Assembly: GCA_012295275.1 (NCBI GenBank)
Contig: CM022665.1
Span: 9,736,476-9,798,475, forward strand
DNA from: Chrysomallon squamiferum
Lineage: Eukaryota > Mollusca > Gastropoda > Neomphalida > Peltospiridae
Direction of reading: 5' to 3'
DNA length: 62,000 nucleotides
Shown here one piece after another: positions 12,501 through 26,470 of the stretch (position 1 is the first letter of the stretch; the number at the start of each line of letters is the position of its first letter). Both the position numbers and the translations under genes were made by a program. The notes below the pieces were generated by a model. That model had not been told where the DNA came from and ran no database searches. It worked only from the letters and a program-made list of their open reading frames with translations.

Positions 12501-15369
12501 TTATAACTTTCATATATGTAAGGGTTACTCAGAAATGGATAATTTTCTATGCTTTAAAGCACACTGAAATAAAGCAGTGAAAAATGCAAAATGAATTGAT
12601 AACAAAAACATTGATGTAAAGTAAATTATATCAATTTATAATATTTCTTTATATTGAGATGTAAATATGTACTGTTAGATTGATCCTGTGAATACACAGC
12701 TTTATTATATGTTTATTTTTACAGCTTCGTAGTCAGAATAAAAGACCTGTGCCTATATTTGCCTCTAACATAAGTCTTCTTGAGCCCATCAGAGGGCCTG
12801 TTGATACAAAAAAAGATTTCACAAAAAATGAACCAACTCTTGTAGATCCCAACAAAGTGGACATTCCACCAAGTGAAAACCAGGTTTGTTTACAGTCTAG
12901 TTATTTATTGTTTTTTTCCTTGTATAGGTTTCACCTTGTGCTGATCTAATAAAATTTCTGTGATGTAACTGAAAAAGCAGTTACAATTTTGGTACATAGT
13001 TAAAACATTTTTTTTTTTTAAAAATGAATAAGAGGAAGAGAAATGGAATTTCTTATGGATGTATATTTCCAATTTTCTATTATTTTTTTTGTTTCCTTTC
13101 TATTTGACTTCATCCAGAAATATGTGGGTTTGAACATTATACAATTAGCACAGATTTTTTAAATATTTAACAATCACTAAATTATATTAATTTTACAGTT
13201 TGAATTCTAGTATTTAAATCAAGTAGGTGTCATAAACCTTCATTCATTCATTCATTCATTCATTCATTAAATCAAGTAGTTATCTAATTAATTATCTTTA
13301 CAAAGTAATGCTCTCATAACTATTTTCCACTGTTTTTAAATGATACTTTAACAGCATGGAAATCCATTTTTAAAAATAAATTTAATCTTACTGGACTACC
13401 TTAAAATATATCTATTTTAATTCTTATGTAATTTTTATTAATAAAAATTTGCAATGGGAAATTAAAATTTACAAAAATGTACCATTTGAAAGTTTTCTCA
13501 TATTATACTACTGAACTTAGTATATATATTCATATATGATCATTAACTGACAATTTCTTTAAATTGTATAGAATTTTATGGGAAAATGGATTTTCTAGCT
13601 AAGTTTTGGTGTTAGTAATATTAAGATTTTATTAACAAACATTATTGTAGTACTTTAACATTCAGTATTATTTATATTCAGGTTTATTAAAGTCAACAGC
13701 TTTGTTTAAATTATATTTATGGGTATATTTTTATACACTACATTCATGAATACTTTCAACATAGCTAGTGTTTCTATTTTTTAAATTTCCCATCATGAAT
13801 ATGATTTAAAATTGTTTTAGTTAGATAATCCATTACAGTTTTTGTACATCTTTTTTTAAATTTATTTTTTGTTATAAATTATTTAGTACCTTTCTTTAAG
13901 TGTTCATCAGTTTTTAGATTTTTTAGAATCTTGTATTATCTGTTTATAAATAAAATATAATTTATAAAAATGAAGTTTTATGAGATATCTTTGTTTCCTT
14001 TAAAGTTAATGGAGCACATAATTTTAATGAATTAATTGTAACTGCTATTACAGTATTTTAAACATAAAATCGTAAAAGGAAAATAAATAAATTGAATAAA
14101 AAAGAAGAAGAAAATAATCTCTTAATATGTTTGTTATTTACACACGGTAACATTTCTTTACTGTTTTTTTTTAATTCATTTTTTTTTTTGAAATTATTGT
14201 TCAGTTATCGTGATAATCTTGCTTCTGACAAAAGTGATCACAGAAATTTTCTTCTATCAACCAGATGTTGTTTTTTTTTGTTAGAGGTTCACTTTGTGTT
14301 CAGTGCAATGTTTCTATGTATATCTTTCCTTGTTCCTGTGAAATCACTGAATCAAAATAAAATATAGCAGGTCGTCACATGCATTTTAATCAGAACACAA
14401 CCACCTATCACATGTTGAAATTTTGTTTGTTTTTATTGTGGATGTAATTTATGTTATGTATTAGGGATTTTTTTTCTTTCTTTTATTGTTATGGTTCACC
14501 ATTTTATTTTATTATTATATTATTGTTTTACATTTATTTTTTTGCATTGTTGTGTCAACCATATGTAAACCTGTAGTAGATGTATACAAGTTGTTTTAAT
14601 CTTTGTTAGTTTTGGGTCGTAGGAAAAATCTCAACAGAAATATGTGTTGATGAATTTCAGGTTATTATTTTTTTTTACTTCAGATTTAAGCATTGCCTTC
14701 TTCATGGTTAATCTTCATTATTCTTTACATATGACTGGTCAGATTTAAAAAAAAAAGAAACCCACCAAAAACCAATCAGTTTTCAGTGCTTTTAAAACTA
14801 ATGCAACTGATATCAGGGCAGTAGTTGGTTTATTGTACGCATGGACTATATGCGTGTTTGTTTGTATGTAAATCTGTATTTAAAATGTGGTAAAGATACT
14901 AGATTTAATGATAAAATGATGAAGTTTATAAAAATGTATACTTCTTTCTTTCTTTCTTTTCTTTTTTTTTTGCAATATAAAATGTATTATTATTTTTTTT
15001 TCTTCAATGAACTATTATAGGACATTCCTCCTGTAGAATTTGACTGGCACAATAGTGGACTAACTAATCCTTTGGCAGGTAGGCCCATATACAGTTCACA
15101 GTTCTTATTACACATTTAACTTTGTGCATGCATGCCTCACATCCTCCCCAGCTTAGAGAAAATAAACATTTATTTATTTATTTTTCTTGTAAAGAGCAGT
15201 TTAAAGCTTAGTTTTCATATTTTAAATGAGGCATACATTATTTAGCTTGTGCTTAAAGAACTATTTGCATTTTTTTTGTTAACTGTTTTCTTTTAAGTAA
15301 TAGAGAGGAAAATTTGGATTGACCTTCCCTATAATAATATAATTATGTAGAAATAATATATTTATATTT

Positions 15370-15418
<49 letters not shown>

Positions 15419-17775
15419 CATGTAGATATTGCTGAATTACAGTTTATCCTAATAATTTATCAACACATACCTTTCCTTTGATATTTATCAAATTATCCTG
15501 AATTTAACAGTGTCAAACTATATATCTATATTTTATTGAATTTGTTTCTAAAAGTTGAATAATAACACAGTTAGTGGTTTACACCTACAGAGACTTATTA
15601 CTATATTTCAAAGATTTTTAATATGTAGTTAATACATACCCAAAATAATTCTAGTATATCAACAACACAACATGTAAAAATGTTGATACATTTATGATTT
15701 AACTGTATTTAAAATTAATTATTGCATTGCTAATACAAAGTCTGAAATTAACAGTCATCCACTCAAAAAATGGTTCAGTTAGGCAGAATCTTGTAATTAG
15801 CAATACAAATTTCTTATTTATCAGTGACAAAAATAATATTTAATAAATCTGGAGGATGAAATGAAAATTTTTTTTGTCATTCATTATGAAAGTATGGTTT
15901 TTGTATGACTTATTAGATCAGCAAAACTGATATTGTTTTTAATTTATTTTTTTGAAATACTTGTTATGTTAAGTCTCACAAAATAGTTGACATTTTAAAG
16001 CATTTCTGTATTGTTGGTATTTTCGTGGGAGTTATCTGTGCATGGTTGTCTGGATTTTATGTCACCTGCAGTTTTGGTTTCCCTAATGATTGCGTTTTAT
16101 TTTTGTTGTGGGCTTTTTACTTTTCTTTCTTTTCTTTTATTTGGTTTCAAAATATTGTAAATACATTATTTGTAGTGGTTTTTACTTGTGGTGTTCTGTT
16201 TTTTCACTGAATTACAGAAACTTTATGTTGTTTGTATTTTTTTTTTAAACCCATGACTAAAATGTTAACAAAGTGGTGTGCAGAAAAGGGGAAGGACAGG
16301 CAACAGCCACAAACATCCATTTCAGGGGGTGGGGAGCATTAAGTTTAAGATTTTTGAAAATGGAAATTACCTCTGTTATTGCTTTAGTGTCTGCCCTATA
16401 GATCCACTAGCTGGTGTTAATGTACTTTAATTATCAATGAAAAAAAATGAAGTAGTTCAAGGAAAGGAGATTTAATTTCGGGTACTGGTCTTAATTAATG
16501 TGGTTGATTTATATTTAATTTGAATACAAACTTTATTTCATCTTTTTAAAAATATATTTAAGGTGTCTTCATTTCTCACATTTCTCAATATTAAGCTCTG
16601 TACTTGAGTCTTGGGGGACAAACAATAAAACAGTTGGCTCTGGGCATCACCAAATTTCTGCACACCACTGCTATAAGTTCATAATGTTCAGATTTTAATA
16701 ACTGACCTTAAAATGTTAATAATACTTACATTATTATAGTAAAGCACAGATTTAAGTTTGGACATTTTTTCTTAATTAGTGTCCAGAGAAAAATCATAAT
16801 TTGTAATGTCTTAAAATTTAAACTTTTACAATAGACAGTGTCCCATAATGCAGATAATGTTAGTGTGAAAAAAAAAACAGAAATCTTTTTTTTATTACAT
16901 TTTCTGTGTGCTTCTTTACTGGGATTTTTTCTTCCTTTTTGTTTTTAAAAGTTTTCAAAATGATTTTCTTTTTTTTTAAAAATTATATATATATATATAT
17001 TATTTTTATTTATTTTTTGTCTGTGGTCTTCATGGTTATTGTGCTAAGAGATGGTCACTTTTCATATTTCTCCCTTTGTAGCTAAAACCCTTGATTTAGA
17101 CTTCCTAACTGAGCAGGAAAGTGAAAGTGCAGGTAGAAGTTCTGGTAAGTGTCACATGTAATTGTGGTTGTTGTACACCTTGAAATCCCTAAAAAAAAAA
17201 TTTTTTTTTTTTTTTAAAGGTTTCCTTGTAAGCTGATAAATATGTATTCCTGTAAAACAAAAATTAGTAAATTTTATAATGATTATTGGTTTGGTATTTT
17301 ATTCTTATATATAATTTGACTGCTTCTCTACCTTTAGTTTCAGGTATGTTGCCCAAATACGAAAATGATTTGTCATGCTAAAAAATTATAAAGTGTTTCT
17401 TGCAGATACCTTTTTGTTTGTGTATGAAATTAAGCAGTTTTACTAACATTTAGTTTCAGAAATATTGTCCTAACATGAAAATGATTGTCTAACTAAAAAG
17501 TAAAATTTGTTTGATGCTTACAGTTTAATGGTTGCTTCTCAGTTGATGAAATTAACCAGTCTTACTAATATTTAGTTTCAGAAATGTTGCCCTAACACAA
17601 AAATAACTTTGTGGTACTAAATGTATTTTCAAATGAGACTGTTTGTTGTAAATACTTATTTTGTTTAGGTGGCTTTTCAGTCATCAAAATTAAACAGTAT
17701 TTTTGTTGCCTTACTTTGAACTGATTACTTATGTTTGTTAAATATGTTGAAACAAAAGATGACATATTTTTAGTT

Positions 17776-17830
<55 letters not shown>

Positions 17831-18718
17831 GTTTTTCATTTATTTATTTATATGGTGTTATACTGGAAATTGATACAAATTAAATTGTGATTACTTTAAT
17901 AAAGATAATAAATAGTCATAATGATTTTGGTTATCTCCACCATAACTAAGAAGCATTTCTAATATGAAAAACTTTTCATTTTATTTAATTCAACTTTTCA
18001 CGGATGTGAAATTATGGAAATAAATTATGAATTTGCTGTATTAAAAAAAAACTGAAGGAGGACTTGAGCTTACATTGGGTTAGCGTTTATAATCAGGAAT
18101 TGAGGTTGCAATTAGAAAGTATGGTTCTGCGACGTTCATTCAGGTTATTAGATAATACCAGCAAATACATCAGTTGTGAAGTAGTGAGATATTTAATATG
18201 CATGCGCACACACATGCACACACACACAAACACACACAGACATACAAAAATATGTTTAAATAAATTAAAAAACAAAAAGAAAGTACTTAACTAAATCTTT
18301 AAAAGTTTATGTGATCAAATTTACATCAAAGATTATTAATTAATTTTGTGATAAAATTTACATCAGAGATTATTAATTAATTTATTTGATAAAATTTACA
18401 TCAGAGATTGTTAATTAATAACCTGTTGCTTGGCTTGTATAATTAATAACATGTATGCAAATGATATGTGTATTACACACTGATTAACACCCTCCTTTTC
18501 ATGCTTCCATAGATGAATGGGACTGGGGTAAGAATTCCCTTTTTTGTTTTACTTACTTTGCATGCTAGTAAATTGTATAATTTAATTCAGTTAATTTGTA
18601 ACTCTATACTTTCTTTTCAGTTGTGTTTATATTGTAAATGTCTATCACCTCTTCACACATTCAGCACCAAACTCTGAATTTAACTTGTTAATTTTTATTT
18701 ATTTCCTTCATTTCCTTG

Positions 18719-18766
<48 letters not shown>

Positions 18767-20144
18767 TAGTTGTGGTAGATAAAAAGATTCCAGAAATAAA
18801 ACAATAAATTTATATTTCCTTTGTTTTATTCTTTCGGTCTGTTAATTTCTGAAAGAAAAGAAATATATATATTATCAGTTCTAATTTTTAATACAATTAT
18901 TTCTTCTTTCTTTTTTTCTTTTCTTTTTTTAAATAGTCTTTATAAGTTAGAGATGTTAATTTACTTGTTTTGTAATAAACTTTTCCATCATTTTTTTGTT
19001 GATATATATATATATATATTTTTTTTGTTACACTCAAAATGCTTTGGTTTTTGGAAAGATGTCGGTGTTAAACATGGATCAGTCTTAGTATAATATTTAT
19101 AAAAACTTCAGTTGTGAACCATTTTTTTTTTTTTTTTTTTTTTTTTTTCTCCTTTATTTCTCTTTAAATATTTGTTTCTGGTCTAGTTCACTCTCTGCAC
19201 AATTTGTACTCGTGGGCATTATTGTTAAAGAACATGTCTAAAGTTTAGAAATCTTACTTCTTAACATATACGTCTTTGTTAATTAGAAATGCATGACACA
19301 CTTTTTGTAAAACTTTCTTTAAAATAAAAGAATGAGCCTATTTTTGCATTGTCTAATATTGTAGTACTTAAAATGGAATTTTACTTTAAATGCTGAGTAT
19401 TTTTAATTTGTTTACTAAATAATTTATATAAAAGCAAACATGAAATGTTTATTATTGATTTATAATATTTTAGATGGAATTTTTAGCATTTCATTGATAT
19501 TTAGAGGGAAAAATAAAGAGGATTTTAAAAAATGATAAAAGTAAAAATATAAATAACTGTTAATGTATGGGTAGAAGAAGATCAACAAATAGTAAATTTT
19601 ATTATTTAAATATTTAAATGTACAGTATAGCTTAATGATACTGTTTAACTTACAAACATGATGTATTATACAAAATGTATTTTACAGAATAATAAGATTA
19701 CTGGACAAAACAACCAACAAAGAAGACAATGGTTTAAAGAAATCTTAACAAGACAAAACATTTTCTCAGATCAATGTAGCAAAGACAAAAGCAATTTTTT
19801 ATTTAATTTTAATTTAAATCTTATTTCATTTTATTTTGTGAAACAACTGTAATGTGATAATGGTTTATTTACTATGATTATTTTATTGTTTTATTTATTT
19901 ATTTTAATTTTTTTTTTCAGTGTTCCAGTCCGAAGTGCTTGACACCCAGAGATCATCAGTGAAATCTCTGCCCCCATTGGAAGATGTGCTGAAAAACATG
20001 AAGCTCACCAGCACCACCCAAAACAGAACCAAGAAAGAAGAAATTTTGAACCCAGAAGCACGTAGGATCATCGATTCACTGCCACTTTTGTCTTTCATGC
20101 ATGCCAAAGTGTTGATGTTTCCGTTCAGACAACAAGAAGATTAG
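9542..20144 (+). CDS. AFTPH: Aftiphilin, clathrin/AP-binding trafficking protein (8 coding exons)
   Basis: Spliced CDS: 9542-11410, 11656-11810, 12215-12359, 12725-12883, 15021-15078, 17082-17144, 18513-18527, 19921-20144. Phases join without a break to give 895 residues, near the usual vertebrate size. Aftiphilin acts with AP-1 and AP-2 in clathrin-coated vesicle traffic at the trans-Golgi network and endosomes. Exon 1 (623 residues) is acidic, Ser/Asp/Asn-rich and probably disordered. It carries gamma-ear type FGxF motifs (DDFGSF, EDFGDF, GEFGQF) and WxxF motifs (DWTGF, DDWANF). Exons 2-5 form the conserved clathrin-binding region: a type I clathrin box LVDLD at 690-694, a KRPVPIFAS block in exon 4, then FDWHNSGLTNPLA in exon 5. 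The last exon ends in SFMHAKVLMFP (879-889), the conserved family terminus. A 5' UTR acceptor (TTTCAG) ends at 9484. Confidence 0.93.
13240..13268. repeat. (CATT)n tetranucleotide repeat in aftiphilin intron 4
   Basis: About seven CATT units inside the long intron between the exons ending at 12883 and starting at 15021. The rest of that 2.1-kb intron is featureless AT-rich DNA. Confidence 0.9.
15373..15415. repeat. (GT)n microsatellite in aftiphilin intron 5
   Basis: About 43 bp of GT dinucleotides. The remainder of the 2-kb intron (15079-17081) shows nothing I can identify. Confidence 0.95.
17335..17680 (+). repeat. Degenerate ~118-bp tandem repeat in aftiphilin intron 6
   Basis: Three diverged copies begin near 17335, 17453 and 17571. 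Each contains the phrase tagtttcag(g/a)tatgttgccc (or close variants), then aaaatga-like sequence and a gatgaaattaa(c/g)cagt block. Copies differ by many substitutions and small indels. Confidence 0.7.
17786..17829. repeat. (ATT)n microsatellite
   Basis: About 44 bp of ATT trinucleotides within aftiphilin intron 6. Confidence 0.95.
18310..18420 (+). repeat. Three-copy ~39-bp tandem repeat upstream of the microexon
   Basis: Three copies of a unit with the core aaatttacatcagagatt followed by attaattaat, about 100-200 bp before the 15-nt exon. Confidence 0.85.
18513..18527 (+). other. AFTPH: 15-nt microexon of aftiphilin (DEWDW)
   Basis: A 15-nt exon flanked by a CCATAG acceptor and a GTAAGA donor. 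With one base borrowed from each side it encodes residues 817-821, Asp-Glu-Trp-Asp-Trp. Length divisible by three and phase 1 on both sides mean it can be included or skipped without changing frame. The acidic/Trp peptide resembles short adaptor-binding motifs. It was found by frame continuity between exon 6 (GRSS) and exon 8 (VFQSE). Confidence 0.72.
18720..18767. repeat. (ATT)n microsatellite
   Basis: About 48 bp of ATT units in the intron following the microexon. Confidence 0.95.
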
Positions 20145-20148
20145 CCGA

Positions 20149-20188
<40 letters not shown>

Positions 20189-20467
20189 ATATATAAAAAG
20201 AAAACCCAGTGTACTGGGGTGCAGGATTGAAATGATTTATATATACATTTTTATTATTATTATATTATTAATATATAGATATTTTTTTTTTTTTTATTAA
20301 TATTATTATTGTTTTTATTTTATTATTATAATTATAATTTGATTGTTATTATTTAGTGCAGACAGTAAAATAAAAAAATTAAAAATTAATATTAATCAGT
20401 AACATAAGTTTAAGTAATTATATTTTGTTGTATTTACCAGCTTTTATCTTGTATTTTATATTTATAT

Positions 20468-20505
<38 letters not shown>

Positions 20506-21757
20506 TAATTTTTTTCGCTCTTTTCAGTATTTATTATATTTCTTTGTTGTTGTTATTGCCTTCTTTTATTCTAAAATTAGTTCTATGTCCTGTGAAACTA
20601 TTTGCAGACTAAATCATATGGCTTGAATGTTCAGTAATTATACATACACTTATTTTAATTATTTTTGTTATTTTTTATTTAACATCAGCAATTATTTGTT
20701 TAACATGTTAAATATTTAACTACATTTCATTTTGTTTTGGAAGAGTTGATATAATTTAATTTTCTCCTAAAAAGGGAACAAATAAATTAATAATCTGATG
20801 AAGTTAAAGATGAAAACAAATGTATTTACAATAATATATTTATGATTATGGTTGAGTAATAAAATATTGTTATGGGTCTGTTAGTCTGTGTCAGATGTTT
20901 GTATTTCTCATAAAATAATATTTACAATGCATTTTTAACTTTGTAAATAGAAATTTGTCACTGCTGGTAAAATATTAAATTTTGAAAAATAATAATTGTC
21001 ATTAATATATTTTGTGATGTATATATTACATAATTGTTTGAACAGTAAAATACATATTAAATAAGCTGTTTAAATATATTGAACTTAATCTATGAAATAA
21101 TAAAACATTGCTGTAAAAAACATTATACTTTGTTTTTTTAATAATTATAAATATATATTGTGGTTCACTTTCAAATATTTATTATAAAAACATGTCAAAA
21201 TTATTAATGAAATTAAAAAAGTAAAAAAAAGAAAAAAAGAAAAAGAAAATTAAATTTGTTTGCTTACATGTCAAACAAAATATTCTTGGGTACATTGGTT
21301 ACCTATTTACTTATCATGCAAAACCTGGATGTTTAAATTCACAATCCATTAAGTTTTTGAAGGTAAGAAATGCTGGTAGACCAAAAAATCTGAAAATACC
21401 AGCAGATCAGATATTCTGGCTGTCCAGAAAAATACTAAAAGTGGTTTAAAAAATAGCATTCTTTTCTTTATCAAATGTGAAATGAAAGACTTCAGATGAT
21501 TTGCATTTCTTATATTACTGTTCTAGTGAACTATTAGTGTTTTCTGTTGTTTTTATTTTGTTTTTATTTTTTAATTAATATGCTCTTAATAGTTACTTGA
21601 TATGTCTTTTGTGAATAATGGTAGCACAACTGAGCTGATTGGTTCTTTATATTTAATACTTAATTCATTAGATATGATTATTTTGGTCATTTCAAAACAC
21701 CCATTATTATGTGCATTATTTCATAACTGTGTTCTTCAGCCAGGTAAATGATATATA

Positions 21758-21797
<40 letters not shown>

Positions 21798-22649
21798 TTG
21801 TGAAAAGACTAAATCTATATGGTTTGCTTAAAGTATTGGAAATTAAATTCCATAGAGAAAATTTGGTTTATGCAAAATGTCATAAAACAAATTAAGAAAG
21901 TTGCTTTATGAAGTTAATTTACTGTTAACAAAAAAAGGTTTTATAACATCGAAACTTTACTTAGTGAAAATTTTATCATCATGTTTTGTATGGTATTTGT
22001 CGCTTTTCAGTGTTTGGATTTTAAAGAGTTTTTCATTGGTTAGAGTAGCTTTATTTCTTTAAAAAGAAATATTTATAGAAAATCTTATATATTGTCTTAT
22101 AAGTTTGGAAATGTATATTACATTCCAACCTTAGGTGTTAAGTTGCTTGTTTATATATATTGATATATGTTTGTGTTGGTGCATTTTCTGGTATTTTATT
22201 TTGTGCAATTTTGATGAATATATATTCCAATAAAAGGTGATGTTTATTGCACAAATGACAGTATTGGCTAATATTTATGTTACCCTGAAAAATAATATCT
22301 TTGGAAACTATTTTATCATTCCATTTAAGTACTATTATAGATTGTTGAGTGAAGTTACTTGGTGAAATGTTATTGTCGGTAATACTTAATGCTTTAAAAA
22401 TTCAGCAACCAGATTCTTCTTATAAACATTTATTTCTTTAATGTCTCTGCTACTTCATTTTCTCTGATTATTCATCTCTATATAAATTTTGACCTATTCA
22501 TATTTCTTCTACATTAAGCTGTGTGTTTATTTCAAGATATATTCGTTTAATAGTTACTGCATCACAATAGCTTGGCAATCAGAGTGCTTTTCAAAACTGA
22601 TCATATTGAATATAGATTTTCTTGTCTTCACATAGACACTCAGTGAAGA

Positions 22650-23540
22650 AGACATCATAGCTTAATGAAGTAATTTAATGGTTGAATTGTAGCTTTATTT
22701 AGCTGGAATAGTTGTGAAGTTGTATTTGAATACTTCCAAAACAAGAGTGTATGGTAACAATAGCTCATAAATGTTACTGAAATAAGTTTATTATGATTTA
22801 CCATTGTTGAAATATTTGCATGAAATTTTAGTTTGTTGCTGAAATAAGTGTGGTATTAGTGTTACTAGAAAAACTATATTGTGTTGCAGCTTAACCTTAT
22901 AATTACTTAAATATTTGTGTGGAATTATAGTTAGTCACTGAAATTAGAGTGTGTATGGTATTGCAGCTTGGTGTTACATGAATATGATATTTTGTATTGA
23001 TACTTAACATTATTGCAATAACTGTAATTATTGCTGAAATAATGCATGGAATTATAGTTAGTTACCGAAATAAGTATGTGTGGCGTTATAGCTTAATGTT
23101 CCTGGAATACATATATTGTGTTGCAGCTTAACCTTACTGAGATAGCTGCAGTTATTACTAAAATATTTTTGTGAAATTACAGTTTGTTACTGAAATAAAT
23201 ATACTGTAGCTTAGTATTATAGGAATAATTATATTGTATTGCAGCTTGACATTATTACAATAACTATAGTTGGTATTGAAATATTTATGTGAAATCATAA
23301 TTTGTTATTGAAATAAATGCACTGTAGCTTAGTATTACAGGAATAACTATAATTTTATTGTTGCAGCTTAATATTGCAACAATGGGAATTGTTACTGAAA
23401 TATTTGTGTGGAACTGTAGTCTGTTATTGAAATAAGTGTGGCTGGTACTGTAACTGGAATGTTTGTGTGGAATTGTTATATATGACTGGAATAAGTGCAT
23501 TTTACCGCAACAGTGTTGCTGAATAATTACATATTTGTAG
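22650..23540 (+). repeat. Degenerate ~120-bp minisatellite downstream of aftiphilin
   Basis: About six diverged copies share ordered phrases: (t)gaaataagtgtg, tattatagctta, atattgtgttgcagctta, acttattgcaataactgtag-like sequence, then tgtgtggaattatagtt. Phrase order is kept while sequence and spacing drift, indicating an old tandem array. Confidence 0.75.
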
Positions 23541-26206
23541 TCAGGTGTCATTTGAGTGTGTTAATGTGCGTGCATGTGTGTGTGTATGTATGTGTGTGTG
23601 GGTAAGGGATGTATCATTGTATCTGTACATAAATGCATATGAAAGTGTTACTGAATGATTGCACAAATCATATTTGGCATTGTGGAATATCTCTATTACT
23701 GTATCAGTGTGATTCTCATGAAAGTAACATAATGTTTAAAAAATACTTGTTATTAATATATTGTACATATACATACAAATTGTTGATATTGTTTTGTTTG
23801 TTTAATTCATTTTTATTGCATCTCAGTACTGTTTTTGTAAAATATGAATGAAATCTAATTATTTTCTTATACAAATAAACTTTCAGGGAAAAATAAAATA
23901 TATGAACCAATAAATGAATTAAAATGATTCCCAAAAATATTTTTTTGTATATCTGTATACGTTCCTTAAATGAAATATGTCATTTTAATAATAATTATTT
24001 ATAGTGATTAATTAAATTCCATTGAATCGTAATTTAATTATTTATATTTATGAATTTTAGTATAGCATAAACAGTTTTTTGTAAAAACCCATTTAATTCT
24101 ATTATGCAAATTATTAATATCTTGTATTTCCATTTTGCAGATATTCTTCTATATAAAAACTTTTCAGTTAGTACATTTTTATTTTCAAAAGCTGTTCAAA
24201 TAATAATGTTCTAATAACTGAAGGTCTGAATATTTGGGGATTATGATCAGGTTGGGTTTGTACATAATGGTTCTTGAGTGATAAATTTTAAATAATTGTA
24301 TTCAGTTGGTACCAGTGATCTTTTTATTACCCCCCCTCTCTCTCTCTCTCTCTCTTCAAATATTCAGATATAACACATAAAACATGCATGATTACGTGTA
24401 TACAATTTAAATTAAAAGTATTCATATTTAATATTAATTTTTAAAACTATGATGGTTTTATTTTCTGTTCATTGCCTAATTAATTAAAGTTCATTATTAC
24501 AGTTAATTTACTTATAGTTACAAACATTTTGCTATATGTGCCATGTAAATTGTTTTAATCTGTTGCTGCTTTCAGAATATGATTTCGCCAATATTTGGTT
24601 TGGGTAAAATTTATTTTCTTTGACGATAATTGTTTCAATAGTTGCAGATTTATCCTAGAATATCTTGTTGATTAGTATATATGAATTTCACTGCATTAAT
24701 ACTAATTACTAATATTTTATTGATCTTACTAAGTAAGATAATTTTCACAAGAAAACAATTTTAAGATTTATTTGTGAAACAGATAGTACATCTATTTCAA
24801 ATTCACCATTGTTTTAACTCATTGACAAAACTGCAGATTCAGTTCTGATGAAACAGTATACACATAAATGGTGTATTTATTAATGCATGTATATAGATTA
24901 CATTATCAAGCAAAGACAATAAAATATAGAAACAAACAGTTGATTTTGTCTTTTGTATAAAATATGCATTTATTTTTCAGTAAAATTACAAATACATGTA
25001 TTGGGAAACATTATGCTGTTCATCAAAGATACATGAACAGAACATAACAGAAAAACAAAATCATAAAAAAGTCATAAACTTACGTATCTCTTCTAGCCTG
25101 AGGATACCTTTTTTTTTTCTTTTTTTTTATTTTTTTTTTATTTAAAATGACAGATTTGTTGTCATTAAGTTTGTATTGTGGAGTAGCCAACTGTGGAAAA
25201 CAACTTTTAAAATAACAAAAAAGAAAATAATAAATAGCTAAAAAGAAAATAATAATTATGGTAAATATCTTCAGAGAGGTTGCATCATTTAAGTTTCCCT
25301 TTTTCAGTGTAATTAACAATGATGCATTTATTTCCACTTAATAAGTATGTATTATGCACATGCAAAATAATATATGCTCTTTTTCACAGTAACCAAATAT
25401 ACTACTGATTGGTGTGCTTGGTAAAAAACAAGTAACACTGATACACGATAAATATTTCATTTTACATTTTAATTAAACCTTTGTAACCTCTAACATTTTA
25501 TATATTAAATTGAAAAAAAAAGTAATTGTGGCAATATCTAGTGAGGACTCTGAAGCATTAAGCTTAGTACTTGATTAAAAATAATAATAAATTTCTTCAG
25601 TTTTTGTTGATAAGTGTGGTTATTTTTCTGCATAAAACATGAACTCAATTTAAAAAAAAAAAAAAAATTAACTGAAAGCAATCTATATATGCACAAAATC
25701 ATATTACATTACAATACAAATGGTCTACAGTTTATCGGGAAATAATAAAATACAAGCAATATTAACCCAGTAACAGATGGTTGTTTTTGATCAATTAGGT
25801 CATAAAAATAAATTTGTATTAAAATAAAACATTACATAAAAATTAATTTTCTGTTACGGCTAAGCAGTGATCGTTTATAACGCTCCATGCACACACTGAA
25901 ATTGTTGAGCTCTAGTTAATTTATATATATACATAATTCATAATTACAAACTGTTAGTGAAAACAAAATTATAGTCGGTTTTAAAACTATATGTATATAT
26001 GTATAGAGAGAGTGAAAGCGTGTACCTGTGCGTGAGTGATAAGAGTGGTAATTAATCATAAAACCATCCTGTATGTTTTGTTATAATAATTTTTAAACAA
26101 CAAACAAAACAAAAACGTTAAATAGACGCAAAATTATTTTTTAAATCCTTTTAATAATACACGAAAAAACATCCAGCATCTGATGACGAATCAATAACAC
26201 GTGAAA

Positions 26207-26245
<39 letters not shown>

Positions 26246-26374
26246 GAATTTATTTTCAATTACAATAAAACACTAAATTGTTTGTTAGTACATTTTTTAA
26301 TACCTATTTTGTAAAGAGGTTTCGGTATTTGGAACAGTATGCATTACATTACGACACATCAAATAATTGTTTTT

Positions 26375-26381
<7 letters not shown>

Positions 26382-26411
<30 letters not shown>

Positions 26412-26417
26412 TAATTA

Positions 26418-26469
<52 letters not shown>
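26382..26469. repeat. Poly-A tract followed by (AAT)n
   Basis: About 25 A residues, a short TTAA-rich linker and about 50 bp of AAT units. This could be the tail of a retrotransposed element, but I see no recognisable element body next to it. Confidence 0.85.
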
Positions 26470-26470
<1 letters not shown>

